64,000 nt of DNA, taken from positions 248,001-312,000 of the forward strand of contig NZ_JALKCH010000005.1 in the NCBI RefSeq assembly GCF_023016805.1, in the 5' to 3' direction. The notes beneath the pieces were generated by a model. The model had not been told where the DNA came from and searched no databases. It saw nothing but the letters and a program-made list of their open reading frames with translations. The stretch comes from Ancylobacter crimeensis. GTDB taxonomy: Bacteria > Pseudomonadota > Alphaproteobacteria > Rhizobiales > Xanthobacteraceae. Shown piece by piece: positions 8,249 through 16,532 of this stretch (the first letter of the stretch is position 1; each line of letters starts with the position of its first letter). The translations under genes and the position numbers were made by a program.

Positions 8249-8998
8249 TCAGACGTGCTGGCCGCCATTGATGTGGATTTCGGCGCCGTTCAGATAGGAC
8301 GAGGTGTCGGTGCACAGCACATAGATGATCTTCGCCACCTCATCCGGGGTGCCGAGGCGCTGCATCGGAATCTGCTCGACGATCTTCTCGGTGCCGGGCG
8401 ACAGGATCGAGGTGTCGATCTCTCCCGGCGCGATGGCGTTGACCCGCACCCCGACCCGGCCGAAATCGGCCGCCATTTCGCGGGTGAGGCCGGCGAGCGC
8501 GGATTTCGAGGTCGCATAGGCCGCCCCGGCGAAGGGATGCACCCGCGAACCGGCGATGGAGGTGACGTTCACCACCGCGCCATGGGTGCGCTTCAGCTCC
8601 TCCAGCAGGCCGCGGGCGAGCAGGATGGGGGCGAAGAAGTTCACCTGAAACACCTTGCGCCAGGTCTCCTCCGGCGTGTCGATGGTGCCGAGCCGCGCGC
8701 CGCCGGGTCCCTTGGGCGAGATGCCGGCATTGTTGACGAGGGCATGGAGCTGGCCGTCGGGCAGCCGGCTCTTGATCTCGTCGACGGCGCGCCGGGTGTC
8801 CTCCTCATTGCCGAGATCGACCTGGATGTGGTCCTCCGGCCCCATCTCCCACGGGCAGTTCTCGGGAAAGGCGTGGCGCGAGCAGGTGATGACCCGCCAG
8901 CCGGCCGCCGAGAAGCGCTTGACGGTGGCGTGGCCGATGCCGCGCGAGGCGCCGGTCAGGAGCAGGGTACGACGGGGCTGGTTCGTCGGCTGGGACAT
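8249..8998 (-). CDS. Short-chain dehydrogenase/reductase (SDR)
   Basis: A 249-aa classical SDR. It has the cofactor motif TGASRGIG at residues 15-22, NNAG, the catalytic serine in VTSIAGS and YATSK as the catalytic Tyr-Lys pair, ending in the usual NGGQHV tail. It should use NAD(P)H to reduce a ketone or oxidise an alcohol in the cytoplasm. Classical SDRs of this length act on many substrates and there is no operon partner to narrow it. It stands alone, with a dispersed palindrome immediately upstream. Confidence 0.88.
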   Translation of the reverse strand: MSQPTNQPRRTLLLTGASRGIGHATVKRFSAAGWRVITCSRHAFPENCPWEMGPEDHIQVDLGNEEDTRRAVDEIKSRLPDGQLHALVNNAGISPKGPGGARLGTIDTPEETWRKVFQVNFFAPILLARGLLEELKRTHGAVVNVTSIAGSRVHPFAGAAYATSKSALAGLTREMAADFGRVGVRVNAIAPGEIDTSILSPGTEKIVEQIPMQRLGTPDEVAKIIYVLCTDTSSYLNGAEIHINGGQHV

Positions 8999-9034
8999 GA
9001 GGCGGACCGGGTGCTGGAGAAACGTGGCTTCTTT

Positions 9035-9076
9035 AGAGCCCTTTCCCGCCGGTTGGAATGACCGATCGCAAAAGGG
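9035..9076. repeat. Degenerate dispersed palindrome (type A)
   Basis: The stretch beginning AGAGCCCTTTC and ending GATCGCAAAAGGG resembles the element at 16483-16532 (AGAGCACTTTC ... GATCGCAAAGGGCTCT). Both are intergenic and roughly palindromic. They look like copies of a short interspersed palindromic element of the sort common between genes in Hyphomicrobiales. This copy has a decayed right end. Confidence 0.5.
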
Positions 9077-9088
9077 TGGTGGAGGGCG

Positions 9089-9709
9089 TCACGGATAGAG
9101 CCGGGTCTTGGTCCATTCGCCCTGCGGGCTCTCGCGGCGGAACACGATGCGGTCGTGCAGCCGGAAGGCGCGGTCGTGCCAGAACTCGATCTGCACCGGA
9201 CGGATGCGGAAGCCGGTCCAGTGCGGCGGGCGTGGCACGCTGCCGAGCGCATATTGCGCGGTGTAGCGCGCGACCGCGGCCTCCAGCGCGAAACGCCCCT
9301 CCAGCGGACGCGACTGCTGGCTCGCCCAGGAGCCGACCTGCGAGAGCCGCGGCCGGCTGGCGAAATAGGCATCCGCCTCCGCTTCGCTCACCTGCTCGAC
9401 CGGGCCGCGCACCCGGACCTGCCGGCGCAGCGACTTCCAGTGGAACACGAGGGCGGCCTTCATGTTGCCGGCGAGTTCGCGCCCCTTGGCGCTGCCGGTG
9501 TTGGTGTAGAAGATGAAGCCGCCGTCATCACGCCCGTTCAGAAGCACCATGCGCACGTCCGGCATCCCGTCGGCATCGACGGTGGCGAGCGCCATGGCGT
9601 TGGGATCGTTCGATTCGCTCGCCGTGGCCTCTTCGAACCATGCCTCGAACAGCCGGAACGGCTCCGCAGCAGCCGTGAAATCGGACGTTAACGGTTCATG
9701 CTGTTCCAT
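9089..9709 (-). CDS. pdxH: Pyridoxamine/pyridoxine 5'-phosphate oxidase
   Basis: A 206-aa protein matching PdxH along its full length. FMN-binding segments include [18 protein letters not shown], the middle part is [19 protein letters not shown], and the C-terminal signature is [17 protein letters not shown] ... RLYP. The enzyme oxidises pyridoxine or pyridoxamine 5'-phosphate to pyridoxal 5'-phosphate with oxygen, the last step of vitamin B6 synthesis and salvage. The start at MEQHEP gives the family's normal length; no good Shine-Dalgarno is visible, and the open frame upstream lacks family similarity. The divergent neighbour is the RT0821-type lipoprotein, 110 bp away. Confidence 0.95.
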   Translation of the reverse strand: MEQHEPLTSDFTAAAEPFRLFEAWFEEATASESNDPNAMALATVDADGMPDVRMVLLNGRDDGGFIFYTNTGSAKGRELAGNMKAALVFHWKSLRRQVRVRGPVEQVSEAEADAYFASRPRLSQVGSWASQQSRPLEGRFALEAAVARYTAQYALGSVPRPPHWTGFRIRPVQIEFWHDRAFRLHDRIVFRRESPQGEWTKTRLYP

Positions 9710-9819
9710 GGGGACTATCGTGGGTTGCGACCAGGGGCGGGGCCATGGCGTGGGATGGAAGGCAGACGGAGGCGGGCGGCCTCGGTCCGGCGCGCACGTC
9801 CTCATATAACCGGCGCGGG

Positions 9820-10275
9820 ATGCGCCGCACAGCGTCCATTGCCGTGCTCCTCGTCGCAGGCAGCCTGTGCGGGGGCTGCGCCAGCATCTTCTCCGACGAC
9901 TCGATCGTGACGGGTTCGGTGCCGGTGGGGGCGATGGTGAAGCCCGTCGCCTATCGCCCCGGCGACCTGCCTTCCGGCGTGGCGGCCGATGACTGGGTGC
10001 TTGCGCGGGAGGCCCTGAGCGAGGCGCTCTCCACCGGCGCGGACGCCCCGAGCGTGCCATGGGAAAATCCGGCGAGCCGCCGGCGCGGCAATGCCACGCT
10101 CGTCGGTTCGGCCGAGCAGCGCGACGGGATGAATTGCCGAACCTTCCTCGTCAGCATCGTGGCCTCCGACGACGGCGCGGGCGATGCCGGGCGCTGGGTG
10201 CAGGGCCAGGCTTGCCGGGCGACGCGCACCGCCTCGTGGAAGATCGACCAGGCCCGGCTCCTGCAGAAGACCTGA
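9820..10275 (+). CDS. RT0821/Lpp0805-type surface lipoprotein
   Basis: A 151-aa protein with a short signal sequence and lipobox (LCGGC, Cys20), so probably an outer-membrane or periplasmic lipoprotein. The mature part has the layout seen in RT0821/Lpp0805 family surface proteins: a [15 protein letters not shown]-like segment, then CRTFLVSIV and a C-terminal [12 protein letters not shown] stretch with paired cysteines. Function in the family is unknown. The start at MRRTAS was chosen because it puts the signal peptide at the N-terminus; 25 extra open codons upstream are not signal-like. Confidence 0.7.
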   Translation: MRRTASIAVLLVAGSLCGGCASIFSDDSIVTGSVPVGAMVKPVAYRPGDLPSGVAADDWVLAREALSEALSTGADAPSVPWENPASRRRGNATLVGSAEQRDGMNCRTFLVSIVASDDGAGDAGRWVQGQACRATRTASWKIDQARLLQKT

Positions 10276-10431
10276 ACCGGCTCTCCCGGCATCGACGGCC
10301 GGGTACCTTGCCAGCGCGCGCCGGTGCGCTAGGCTTTTCCGTTCCACTGCCCTGCGGGACCGTTGCGTTCCTGCAACAGGCCACCTACATCAGCGGCGTA
10401 AGACCGGAACCGCCGGCCGAGAAGCACATCC

Positions 10432-11409
10432 ATGCGAGAGCCTTATGAGGTGCTCGGCGTTGCCCGCAACGCCAGCCAGGACGACATCAAGCGCGCCTTC
10501 CGGCGGCTTGCAAAGAAGCTGCATCCCGATGCGAACACCTCCGACCCGAAGGCGCAGGACAAGTTCGCCGAGCTAAACACGGCGCACGAGATCCTTTCCG
10601 ATCCCGAGGCCCGCGGCAAATATGACCGTGGCGAGATCGACGGCGAAGGCAAGCCGAAGTTTCAGGGCTATCCCGGCGGCGGCGCAGGCTTCGGGGGTGC
10701 GGGCTTCGGCCAGGGCGGCCCTGGCGGCTTCCGCCGTACCGGGCCGAATGGCGAGACGATTTTCGAGTCCTTCCACTTCGACGACGACAGCGCCGCCCGC
10801 CGCGGCCGTCAGGGCGCGAATTCGGGTTTCGAGGACGTGTTCTCAGACCTGTTCGGCCGGTTCCGCAGCGGCGGCGGGCGTGCATCGTCCGAGGCGGCGC
10901 CGAAAGGCGGCGACATCGAGATCGTCGTTCCGGTGCCGCTGGAGCGGGTGGTCGAAGGCGGCCCGGTCAAGGTCGCGCTTCCCGGCGGCAGCACGGTCGA
11001 GATCAAGGTCCCGGCCGGGGTATCGGAGGGTCATCGCCTGCGCCTCAAGGGCAAGGGCGAGGCCAGCCCGTTCGGTGGAGCGCCGGGCGATGCCTATGTG
11101 GTGGTGCACTACGCCACCCATCCCCAGTTCCGGGTGGACGGCGTGGATCTCAGGCTCGATCTCGCCGTGCCGCTGCAGGACGCCGTGCTCGGCGGCAAGC
11201 TCCGGGTGCCGACGCTCGGCGGTTCGGTGGACCTGACCATTCCCGCCTGGACCCAGAACGGGCGCACCTTCCGCCTGCGCGGCAAGGGCATGCCAAACAC
11301 CCATGGCGGCCATGGCGATCTGCTCGCCACCGCGCGCATCGCCTTGCCGGATGATCGCGACCCGGAACTCGAGGAACTGATGCGCAAGCGCCGCAAGGCG
11401 GCGGAGTAA
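10432..11409 (+). CDS. DnaJ-like co-chaperone (CbpA/class II J-domain protein)
   Basis: A 325-aa protein. Residues 1-65 form a J domain with the HPD motif at 31-33. A Gly/Phe-rich region follows (about 75-110). There is no cysteine-rich zinc domain, and the C-terminal part (about 155-315) holds the two substrate-binding beta domains, with LPGGSTVEIKVPAG and a closing LRGKGMP segment. This is the CbpA/class II layout. It should stimulate DnaK ATPase and deliver client proteins in the cytoplasm. It stands alone, away from any dnaK or grpE gene. The ATG is supported by a perfect alignment of the J domain with the N-terminus. Confidence 0.93.
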   Translation: MREPYEVLGVARNASQDDIKRAFRRLAKKLHPDANTSDPKAQDKFAELNTAHEILSDPEARGKYDRGEIDGEGKPKFQGYPGGGAGFGGAGFGQGGPGGFRRTGPNGETIFESFHFDDDSAARRGRQGANSGFEDVFSDLFGRFRSGGGRASSEAAPKGGDIEIVVPVPLERVVEGGPVKVALPGGSTVEIKVPAGVSEGHRLRLKGKGEASPFGGAPGDAYVVVHYATHPQFRVDGVDLRLDLAVPLQDAVLGGKLRVPTLGGSVDLTIPAWTQNGRTFRLRGKGMPNTHGGHGDLLATARIALPDDRDPELEELMRKRRKAAE

Positions 11410-11633
11410 CGGCGGCGCAATGACAGTGGCATCGGTGTCGGCTGGCTGACGCAGCGTCCCGTTGTGTTTGCCGCCGGGTGAACGGCTGGCAGGGCGATCC
11501 ATCCCGCCGTTCGCCCGTCGCACCGCCACCGCCCTGCCGCGCGCCTCGCTTGAGCGGCTTTCGCTGCTGTGCGATAGGAACCCTTCCCAAATGGGGGCGG
11601 TCCCTAGGGGGACAGTGTGTGACGGAGCGCGGC

Positions 11634-12461
11634 GTGACGGAAGTGGGCAAGGCCTCGGGCCTCATGAGCGGCAAGCGCGGCCTGGTTATGGGCGTGGCGA
11701 ATAATCGCTCGATCGCATGGGGGATCGCCAAGGCGACCGCCGCGCAGGGCGCCAAGCTCGCCTTCACCTATCAGGGCGAGCCGCTGCGCAAGCGCGTCGA
11801 GCCGCTGGCCGCGGAGTTGGACGCGGCGATCGTCGGCCATTGCGACGTGACCGACCCGGCGACCATCGACGCGGTATTCGCCGAGACCGAGCGCCAGCTC
11901 GGCGGGCTGGACTTCCTGGTCCATGCCATCGCCTTCTCCGACAAGAACGAGCTCGACGGCCGCTATGTCGACACCACGGCGGAGAATTTCAGCAAGACCA
12001 TGCTGATCTCGTGCTACAGCTTCACGGCGGTGGCCCAGCGCGCCGAGAAGCTGATGGCCGATGGCGGTTCGATGCTGACGCTGACCTATTACGGCGCCGA
12101 GAAGTGGATGCCGCACTACAACGTCATGGGCGTCGCCAAGGCTGCGCTGGAAGCGAGCGTGCGTTATCTCGCCGCCGATCTCGGCCCGAAGAACATCCGC
12201 GTCAATGCCATCTCGGCCGGCCCGATCAAGACGCTCGCCGCCTCGGGCATCGGCGATTTCCGCTACATCCTGAAGTGGAACGAGCTGAACGCGCCGCTGC
12301 GCCGTACCGTCACCATCGACGAGGTGGGCGATACCGGCATGTATCTGCTCTCCCATCTCGGCCGCGGCGTCACGGGCGAGGTCCATCATTGCGATGCCGG
12401 CTATCATGTCGTCGGCATGAAGAATCCCGAAGCGCCCGACCTCACTCTCGACCGCGACTGA
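11634..12461 (+). CDS. fabI: Enoyl-[acyl-carrier-protein] reductase (first FabI copy)
   Basis: A 275-aa FabI. It has the N-terminal NADH-binding segment [14 protein letters not shown] and the active site [18 protein letters not shown], giving the Tyr-x9-Tyr-x6-Lys arrangement of enoyl-ACP reductases. It reduces trans-2-enoyl-ACP in the last step of each fatty acid elongation cycle and is the family targeted by triclosan. The GTG at 11634 has GGAG 6 bases upstream. In-frame GTGs at 11619 and 11643 and an ATG at 11664 are alternatives that add or remove a few residues. A second FabI is encoded at 28265-29104; this copy is not linked to other fab genes. Confidence 0.95.
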   Translation: MTEVGKASGLMSGKRGLVMGVANNRSIAWGIAKATAAQGAKLAFTYQGEPLRKRVEPLAAELDAAIVGHCDVTDPATIDAVFAETERQLGGLDFLVHAIAFSDKNELDGRYVDTTAENFSKTMLISCYSFTAVAQRAEKLMADGGSMLTLTYYGAEKWMPHYNVMGVAKAALEASVRYLAADLGPKNIRVNAISAGPIKTLAASGIGDFRYILKWNELNAPLRRTVTIDEVGDTGMYLLSHLGRGVTGEVHHCDAGYHVVGMKNPEAPDLTLDRD

Positions 12462-12506
12462 GCGGGGAGGGCTGGACGGACGCGGACTGCTCGTCGTGAG
12501 GCCTTC

Positions 12507-13127
12507 ATGGGGAAAAGCATGGCATCCGGCCGGATCAATCCTGTCTTCTTTGGCCTGAAGGCCGCTCTTCTGGCCGCGGCGCTGCTGGGGAGCGGCGCCG
12601 CCTCGGCGCAGACGCCCTCAATCGTGGTGCGCCCGCCGCCCGGTTCGGGCGATCCCTCGCTGGCCGCGCCTCCCGGCACCGGTCCCGGTCTCGATCGCGG
12701 GCCGCCACCCACCTTCGAGCAATATCCGCTCATCAACCGCATCTTCGGTTTCGGCGGGCTGGTCTTCCCGAATTATGTGAGCCCCAGCACGGGCCGCAAC
12801 GGACCGGATCGGTTCGCCTTCGTCACCGGCGGCGGTTCCTCGTCGCTGATCTTCGCGGCCGGCACGGTGGACCGGCTGTGCCAGATGGGACAGGTGCCGA
12901 CGATCACCGTGCTGAAGGGCCCGCGCACCGGGCGCCTGCGTACCGATATCGGCGGCTTCACCGCCACCGGCACCGATGCCGGCTCGCGCTTGTGCGTCGG
13001 CCGGCAGGTCGAGGGGGCACGAATCTTCTACAAGGGCTTCCCCGGTGCTGGCGGCGACAGCATCACCGTGCGCGTGGCCTATCCTCCGCTCGGCCGCAGC
13101 TACACCCACACCATTCCCATCAGATGA
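12507..13127 (+). CDS. Secreted protein of unknown function
   Basis: A 206-aa protein I do not recognise. The N-terminus is a clear Sec signal: a basic start, a hydrophobic run AALLAAALLGSGAASA and probable cleavage after SAQ. A Pro/Gly-rich linker follows (about 36-70), then a domain with two cysteines (RLCQMG and SRLCVGRQ) that could pair in the periplasm, and a C-terminus rich in beta-type residues. The stop codon overlaps the start of the histidine phosphatase (ATGA), so translation of the two is probably coupled. It sits 45 bp after fabI and could be read through from it. Confidence 0.7.
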   Translation: MGKSMASGRINPVFFGLKAALLAAALLGSGAASAQTPSIVVRPPPGSGDPSLAAPPGTGPGLDRGPPPTFEQYPLINRIFGFGGLVFPNYVSPSTGRNGPDRFAFVTGGGSSSLIFAAGTVDRLCQMGQVPTITVLKGPRTGRLRTDIGGFTATGTDAGSRLCVGRQVEGARIFYKGFPGAGGDSITVRVAYPPLGRSYTHTIPIR

Positions 13128-13714
13128 GCCGCCCGCGCATCTATCTGGTCCGGCACGGCGAGACCGACTGGAACCTTGCCGGGCGGCTGCAGGGCGGCAA
13201 GGATATCCCGCTCAACGATCTCGGCCGCGAGCAGGCGGTGACCAGCGCGCGGGTGATCCAGGAGATGGACCGCGATCCCGGTCGCCTGTTCTACGTGTCG
13301 AGCCCGCTCCAGCGCACCGCCGGCACCATGGCGATCCTGCGAGCCACGCTTGGCCTCAGGCCGGACGACTTCGCCCGCGACGACCGTTTCCGCGAGATTC
13401 GCTATGGACGCTGGGAGGGCATGAGCTGGCCCGAACTGCGCCGCCGCGAGCCGGAGAACCTCGCTGTCCGCGACGCCGACCCCTGGAACTTTGTGGCGCC
13501 CGATGGCGAGAGCTTCGCGATGTTGAGCATGCGCGTGCTGCCGGCGCTGGCCGAGCTGAAGCAGGACAGCGTCGTCGTAACCCATGGCGGCGTGGTGCGG
13601 GTGGTGCTGCACGCGCTGGCCGGCATGCCGGCTGCGGAGGCCGCGGAACTCCCGGTGCGGCAGGGCGCGGTCTATGTGGTGGGCGAGGGCGGCTTCGAGC
13701 TCGCCATCCCCTGA
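13124..13714 (+). CDS. Histidine phosphatase (phosphoglycerate mutase-like)
   Basis: A 196-aa member of branch 1 of the histidine phosphatase superfamily. The catalytic motif LVRHGETDWN gives nucleophile His11 and Arg10; the second histidine is in VVVTHGGVVR, and the substrate-side segment is EIRYGRWEGM. It is shorter than dPGM glycolytic mutases and closer to broad-specificity phosphatases (CobC/GpmB group). The start overlaps the upstream stop by 4 bp. No cobalamin genes are nearby, so a CobC role is not supported. Confidence 0.88.
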   Translation: MSRPRIYLVRHGETDWNLAGRLQGGKDIPLNDLGREQAVTSARVIQEMDRDPGRLFYVSSPLQRTAGTMAILRATLGLRPDDFARDDRFREIRYGRWEGMSWPELRRREPENLAVRDADPWNFVAPDGESFAMLSMRVLPALAELKQDSVVVTHGGVVRVVLHALAGMPAAEAAELPVRQGAVYVVGEGGFELAIP

Positions 13715-13762
13715 TCTCAGCCTTCCTCATCTGCCGATCTCGTGCCCGTTGCGGAGCCGTTC

Positions 13763-15136
13763 ATGACCGATCGCCTCATCCCCGCTTCCGAAGCCCTGAA
13801 TGTGCGCCCGATCTGGTGCGTGACCCGCAAGGACTGGCGGATGGCCAGCGGCCCGTTGCCGGCCGCGCAATTCGCCTTCGCCGAAGCCTGCGGGTTTCGT
13901 GGCGATCCGGGTGCGGTGCAGGTGCTGCCCGACTCCGAGGGCGGGGTCGGGGGCGTGCTGTTCGGTTTCGATCCGGAGGCCGATCCGCTCGGCTGCGGCA
14001 AGCTCGCGACCAGCCTGCCGGCGGGCGACTACCGCTTCGCCAACGCAGTGGCGGACCCGTCGCTTGCCGCGCTTGCCTTTGCCCTCGGCGGCTATCGCTT
14101 CGAGCGCTACCGCACCCGCAAGGGTGCGCGCGCCCGGCTCGTGGTGCCGGCCGGGGTGGACGTCGCTGCGCTGCGCCGGACCGCCGAGTCGGTCGCCCTG
14201 ACCCGCGATCTCGTCAACACGCCGGCCAATGACCTCGGCCCCGCGGAACTGGAGGATGCGGTGCGCAACGTCGCCTCCGCCTTCGGCGCCGAGGTCGCGG
14301 TGATCGCTGGCGATGACCTGCTCGCCGCCAATTTCCCGATGATCCACGCGGTCGGCAAGGCGAGCCCGCGGGCGCCGCGGCTGATCGACCTGACCTGGGG
14401 CCCGGCGGACGCGCCGAAGGTGACGCTGGTCGGCAAGGGCGTGTGTTTCGACACCGGCGGCCTCGACATCAAGCCGTCGAGCGGCATGCTGCTGATGAAG
14501 AAGGACATGGGCGGGGCGGCCAACGCCCTGGGCCTTGCCCGCATGATCATGGCGCGTGGATTGAAGGTCAGGCTGCGCCTGCTGATTCCGGCCGTCGAGA
14601 ACGCGATTTCCGGTCTTGCCTTCAGGCCTGGCGACATCCTCCCGTCCCGCAAGGGCCTCACCGTCGAGATCGGCAACACCGATGCCGAGGGCCGGCTCGT
14701 GCTGGGCGATGCGCTGGCCTATGCCGACGAGGAAGCGCCCGAACTGATGATCGACTTCGCGACGCTGACCGGCGCCGCCCGCGTCGCGCTCGGCCCCCAG
14801 CTTCCCCCCGCCTATACCGATGACGAGGCGCTGGCCGCCACGCTCGCCCGCCACGCCGCGGCGCAGGCCGATCCGCTGTGGCGGATGCCGCTCTGGCAGC
14901 CTTACGCCTCCATGCTCGACAGCCCGATTGCGGACATCAACAACGCGCCGGGCTCCGGTTTCGCCGGCTCCATAACGGCGGCGCTGTTCCTAAAGCGCTT
15001 CGTCGAACGGGCCTCCTCGTGGCTGCATCTCGACATCTATGCCTGGAACCCGTCGGCCCGGCCGGGGCGGCCCGAAGGCGGCGAGGCGCAGACCATCCGT
15101 GCACTCGATGCACTGATCGCCGAGCGCTACGGCTGA
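13763..15136 (+). CDS. Leucyl aminopeptidase family protein (M17)
   Basis: A 457-aa M17 metallopeptidase. The family signature NTDAEGRLVLGDALAYA is intact, and metal and catalytic residues are seen in GKGVCFDTGGLDIKPSSGM and KKDMGGAA. The enzymes are cytoplasmic hexamers with two metal ions that remove N-terminal residues from peptides. The N-terminal 150 residues diverge from E. coli PepA, as in many alphaproteobacterial forms. GGAG lies 6 bases before the ATG at 13763; a GTG 21 bases upstream is less likely. It is the last gene of a probable run starting at the secreted unknown. Confidence 0.92.
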   Translation: MTDRLIPASEALNVRPIWCVTRKDWRMASGPLPAAQFAFAEACGFRGDPGAVQVLPDSEGGVGGVLFGFDPEADPLGCGKLATSLPAGDYRFANAVADPSLAALAFALGGYRFERYRTRKGARARLVVPAGVDVAALRRTAESVALTRDLVNTPANDLGPAELEDAVRNVASAFGAEVAVIAGDDLLAANFPMIHAVGKASPRAPRLIDLTWGPADAPKVTLVGKGVCFDTGGLDIKPSSGMLLMKKDMGGAANALGLARMIMARGLKVRLRLLIPAVENAISGLAFRPGDILPSRKGLTVEIGNTDAEGRLVLGDALAYADEEAPELMIDFATLTGAARVALGPQLPPAYTDDEALAATLARHAAAQADPLWRMPLWQPYASMLDSPIADINNAPGSGFAGSITAALFLKRFVERASSWLHLDIYAWNPSARPGRPEGGEAQTIRALDALIAERYG

Positions 15137-15250
15137 GCAAGCGAAAAGCGCCGCATTAAGATTTCATTGCCTTGCGCCGGCCATGATGGGGCGAACAATA
15201 CGTCTCCGTAATGATCGCGCCGGTCTCCTCCGGCGCAGAGGGTGTGCGCG

Positions 15251-15601
15251 ATGGCCGTCGAGATGCGTCCGTCCCAGGCGCTGCGCCTGCTCCAGGAGCT
15301 GGCGCTCGCACAGGTGCGCGACGCCGAGCCCGACCTCTCGCCGCGCCAACTCGCCATCCTGCTTACCGTCTATCTCGATGCTCCGCCCCACACGGTGCGC
15401 GGCCTTGCCGTGCGGCTCGGCGTGACAAAGCCCGTCATCACCCGTGCGCTTGACACGATGGGCGAGCTGCGGCTGGTGTCGCGCCGCCGCGACGAGGCCG
15501 ACCGGCGCAACGTGATCATCCAGCGCACGGTGGAAGGCGCGCTTTATCTGGAGCGGCTCGGCGACCTGGTCGTTGATGTCGCCCGCAATCTCCCGCGATG
15601 A
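15251..15601 (+). CDS. MarR-family transcriptional regulator
   Basis: A 116-aa protein with a winged helix-turn-helix: LSPRQLAILLTVYLD, then the recognition region VRGLAVRLGVTKPVITRALDTMGE, and a wing with RRRDEADRRNVIIQ. This fits MarR proteins, though it is shorter than most (about 140 aa), with short dimerisation helices. It probably binds a palindrome as a dimer. It is followed after 10 bases by the NlpC/P60 gene, which may be its co-transcribed partner. A GTG 9 bases upstream is an alternative start. Confidence 0.8.
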   Translation: MAVEMRPSQALRLLQELALAQVRDAEPDLSPRQLAILLTVYLDAPPHTVRGLAVRLGVTKPVITRALDTMGELRLVSRRRDEADRRNVIIQRTVEGALYLERLGDLVVDVARNLPR

Positions 15602-15611
15602 GACGTCCTCC

Positions 15612-16478
15612 ATGACCGGTTTCGACCCCCGCCTGACGCCTGCCCGCCCGGATCTTGCCGCCGCATCGCTGCGCGACCGGGTGGAAGCGCCACGCTTCGT
15701 GGAGGGAACTGTGCAGCGCGTGGTCTGGCCCCGCGCCGCGCTGCGCAAGGAGCCGAACCCGATGGCGAGCCTCGTGACCGAGGCCATTTATGGCGAGACC
15801 GCCACCATCTACGAGATCGACGGCGAGGGCTGGGCGTGGGGCCAGCTCGATGCCGATGGCTATGTCGGCTTCATGCCGGCCGAGGCGCTGGTGGCGCCGG
15901 GGGCTGCGGTCACTCACAAGGTGGCGGCTATGTCGACGCCGGCCTTTCCCGGACCCAGCATCAAGCTGCCGCCGGAAGCACTGCTGCCCTTCGGCGCCCG
16001 CGTCAGCATCGTGCGGGAGAAGGACCGCTTCCTCGTAACCGATAGCGGGCTCCACATCTTTGCCGACCACCTCGCCCCGCTCGATCGTTTCGAGGCCGAT
16101 CCGGTCGCGGTGGCGGCGCGGTTCCTCGGGCTGCCCTATCTATGGGGCGGGCGCTCAAGCCAGGGCCTGGATTGTTCCGGCCTCGTCCAGACCGCGCTCA
16201 ACGCCTGCGGCGTCGCCTGCCCGCGCGACAGCGACATGCAGGAGGCCGCGCTCGGCGAACCGGTCGACTTCGACGGCGACATCTCGGTGCTGCGGCGCGG
16301 CGATCTCGTCTTCTGGCCGGGCCATGTCGGCATGGTGGAGGACGCCGACACCCTGCTGCACGCCACCGCGTATTTCATGGCGGTCGTGCGGGAGCCGCTT
16401 GGCGCCGCGCTGGCCCGCATCGCATCGGCGTCGGCACCGGTGCGGACCGTAAAGCGGCTGGTTGGTCAGATCGTTTGA
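15612..16478 (+). CDS. NlpC/P60-family (C40) hydrolase with SH3-like region
   Basis: A 288-aa protein. The N-terminal half contains one or two SH3-like segments (TIYEIDGEGWAWGQLDADGYVGF). The C-terminal half is an NlpC/P60 domain with the catalytic cysteine in GLDCSGLVQ, histidine in PGHVGMVED and a third polar site in LLHATAY, preceded by LPYLWGGRSS. The family cleaves gamma-D-Glu to diamino acid links in peptidoglycan peptides. No signal peptide is visible, so it may act on imported wall peptides inside the cell, or be exported by another route. ATG 15612 is the first start that aligns with the domain layout. Confidence 0.88.
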   Translation: MTGFDPRLTPARPDLAAASLRDRVEAPRFVEGTVQRVVWPRAALRKEPNPMASLVTEAIYGETATIYEIDGEGWAWGQLDADGYVGFMPAEALVAPGAAVTHKVAAMSTPAFPGPSIKLPPEALLPFGARVSIVREKDRFLVTDSGLHIFADHLAPLDRFEADPVAVAARFLGLPYLWGGRSSQGLDCSGLVQTALNACGVACPRDSDMQEAALGEPVDFDGDISVLRRGDLVFWPGHVGMVEDADTLLHATAYFMAVVREPLGAALARIASASAPVRTVKRLVGQIV

Positions 16479-16482
16479 CGCG

Positions 16483-16532
16483 AGAGCACTTTCTCGTCGA
16501 TCAGGTGATTCCACCCGATCGCAAAGGGCTCT
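16483..16532. repeat. Dispersed palindromic element (type A)
   Basis: A 50-bp intergenic palindrome: outer arms AGAGC/GCTCT, inner GATC/GATC pair, core GGTGATTCCACC. It overlaps the last two bases of the GhrA-like gene. A related, more degenerate copy lies at 9035-9076. The RNA would fold into a long hairpin and might end or stabilise transcripts of the convergent NlpC/P60 and GhrA genes. Confidence 0.6.
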
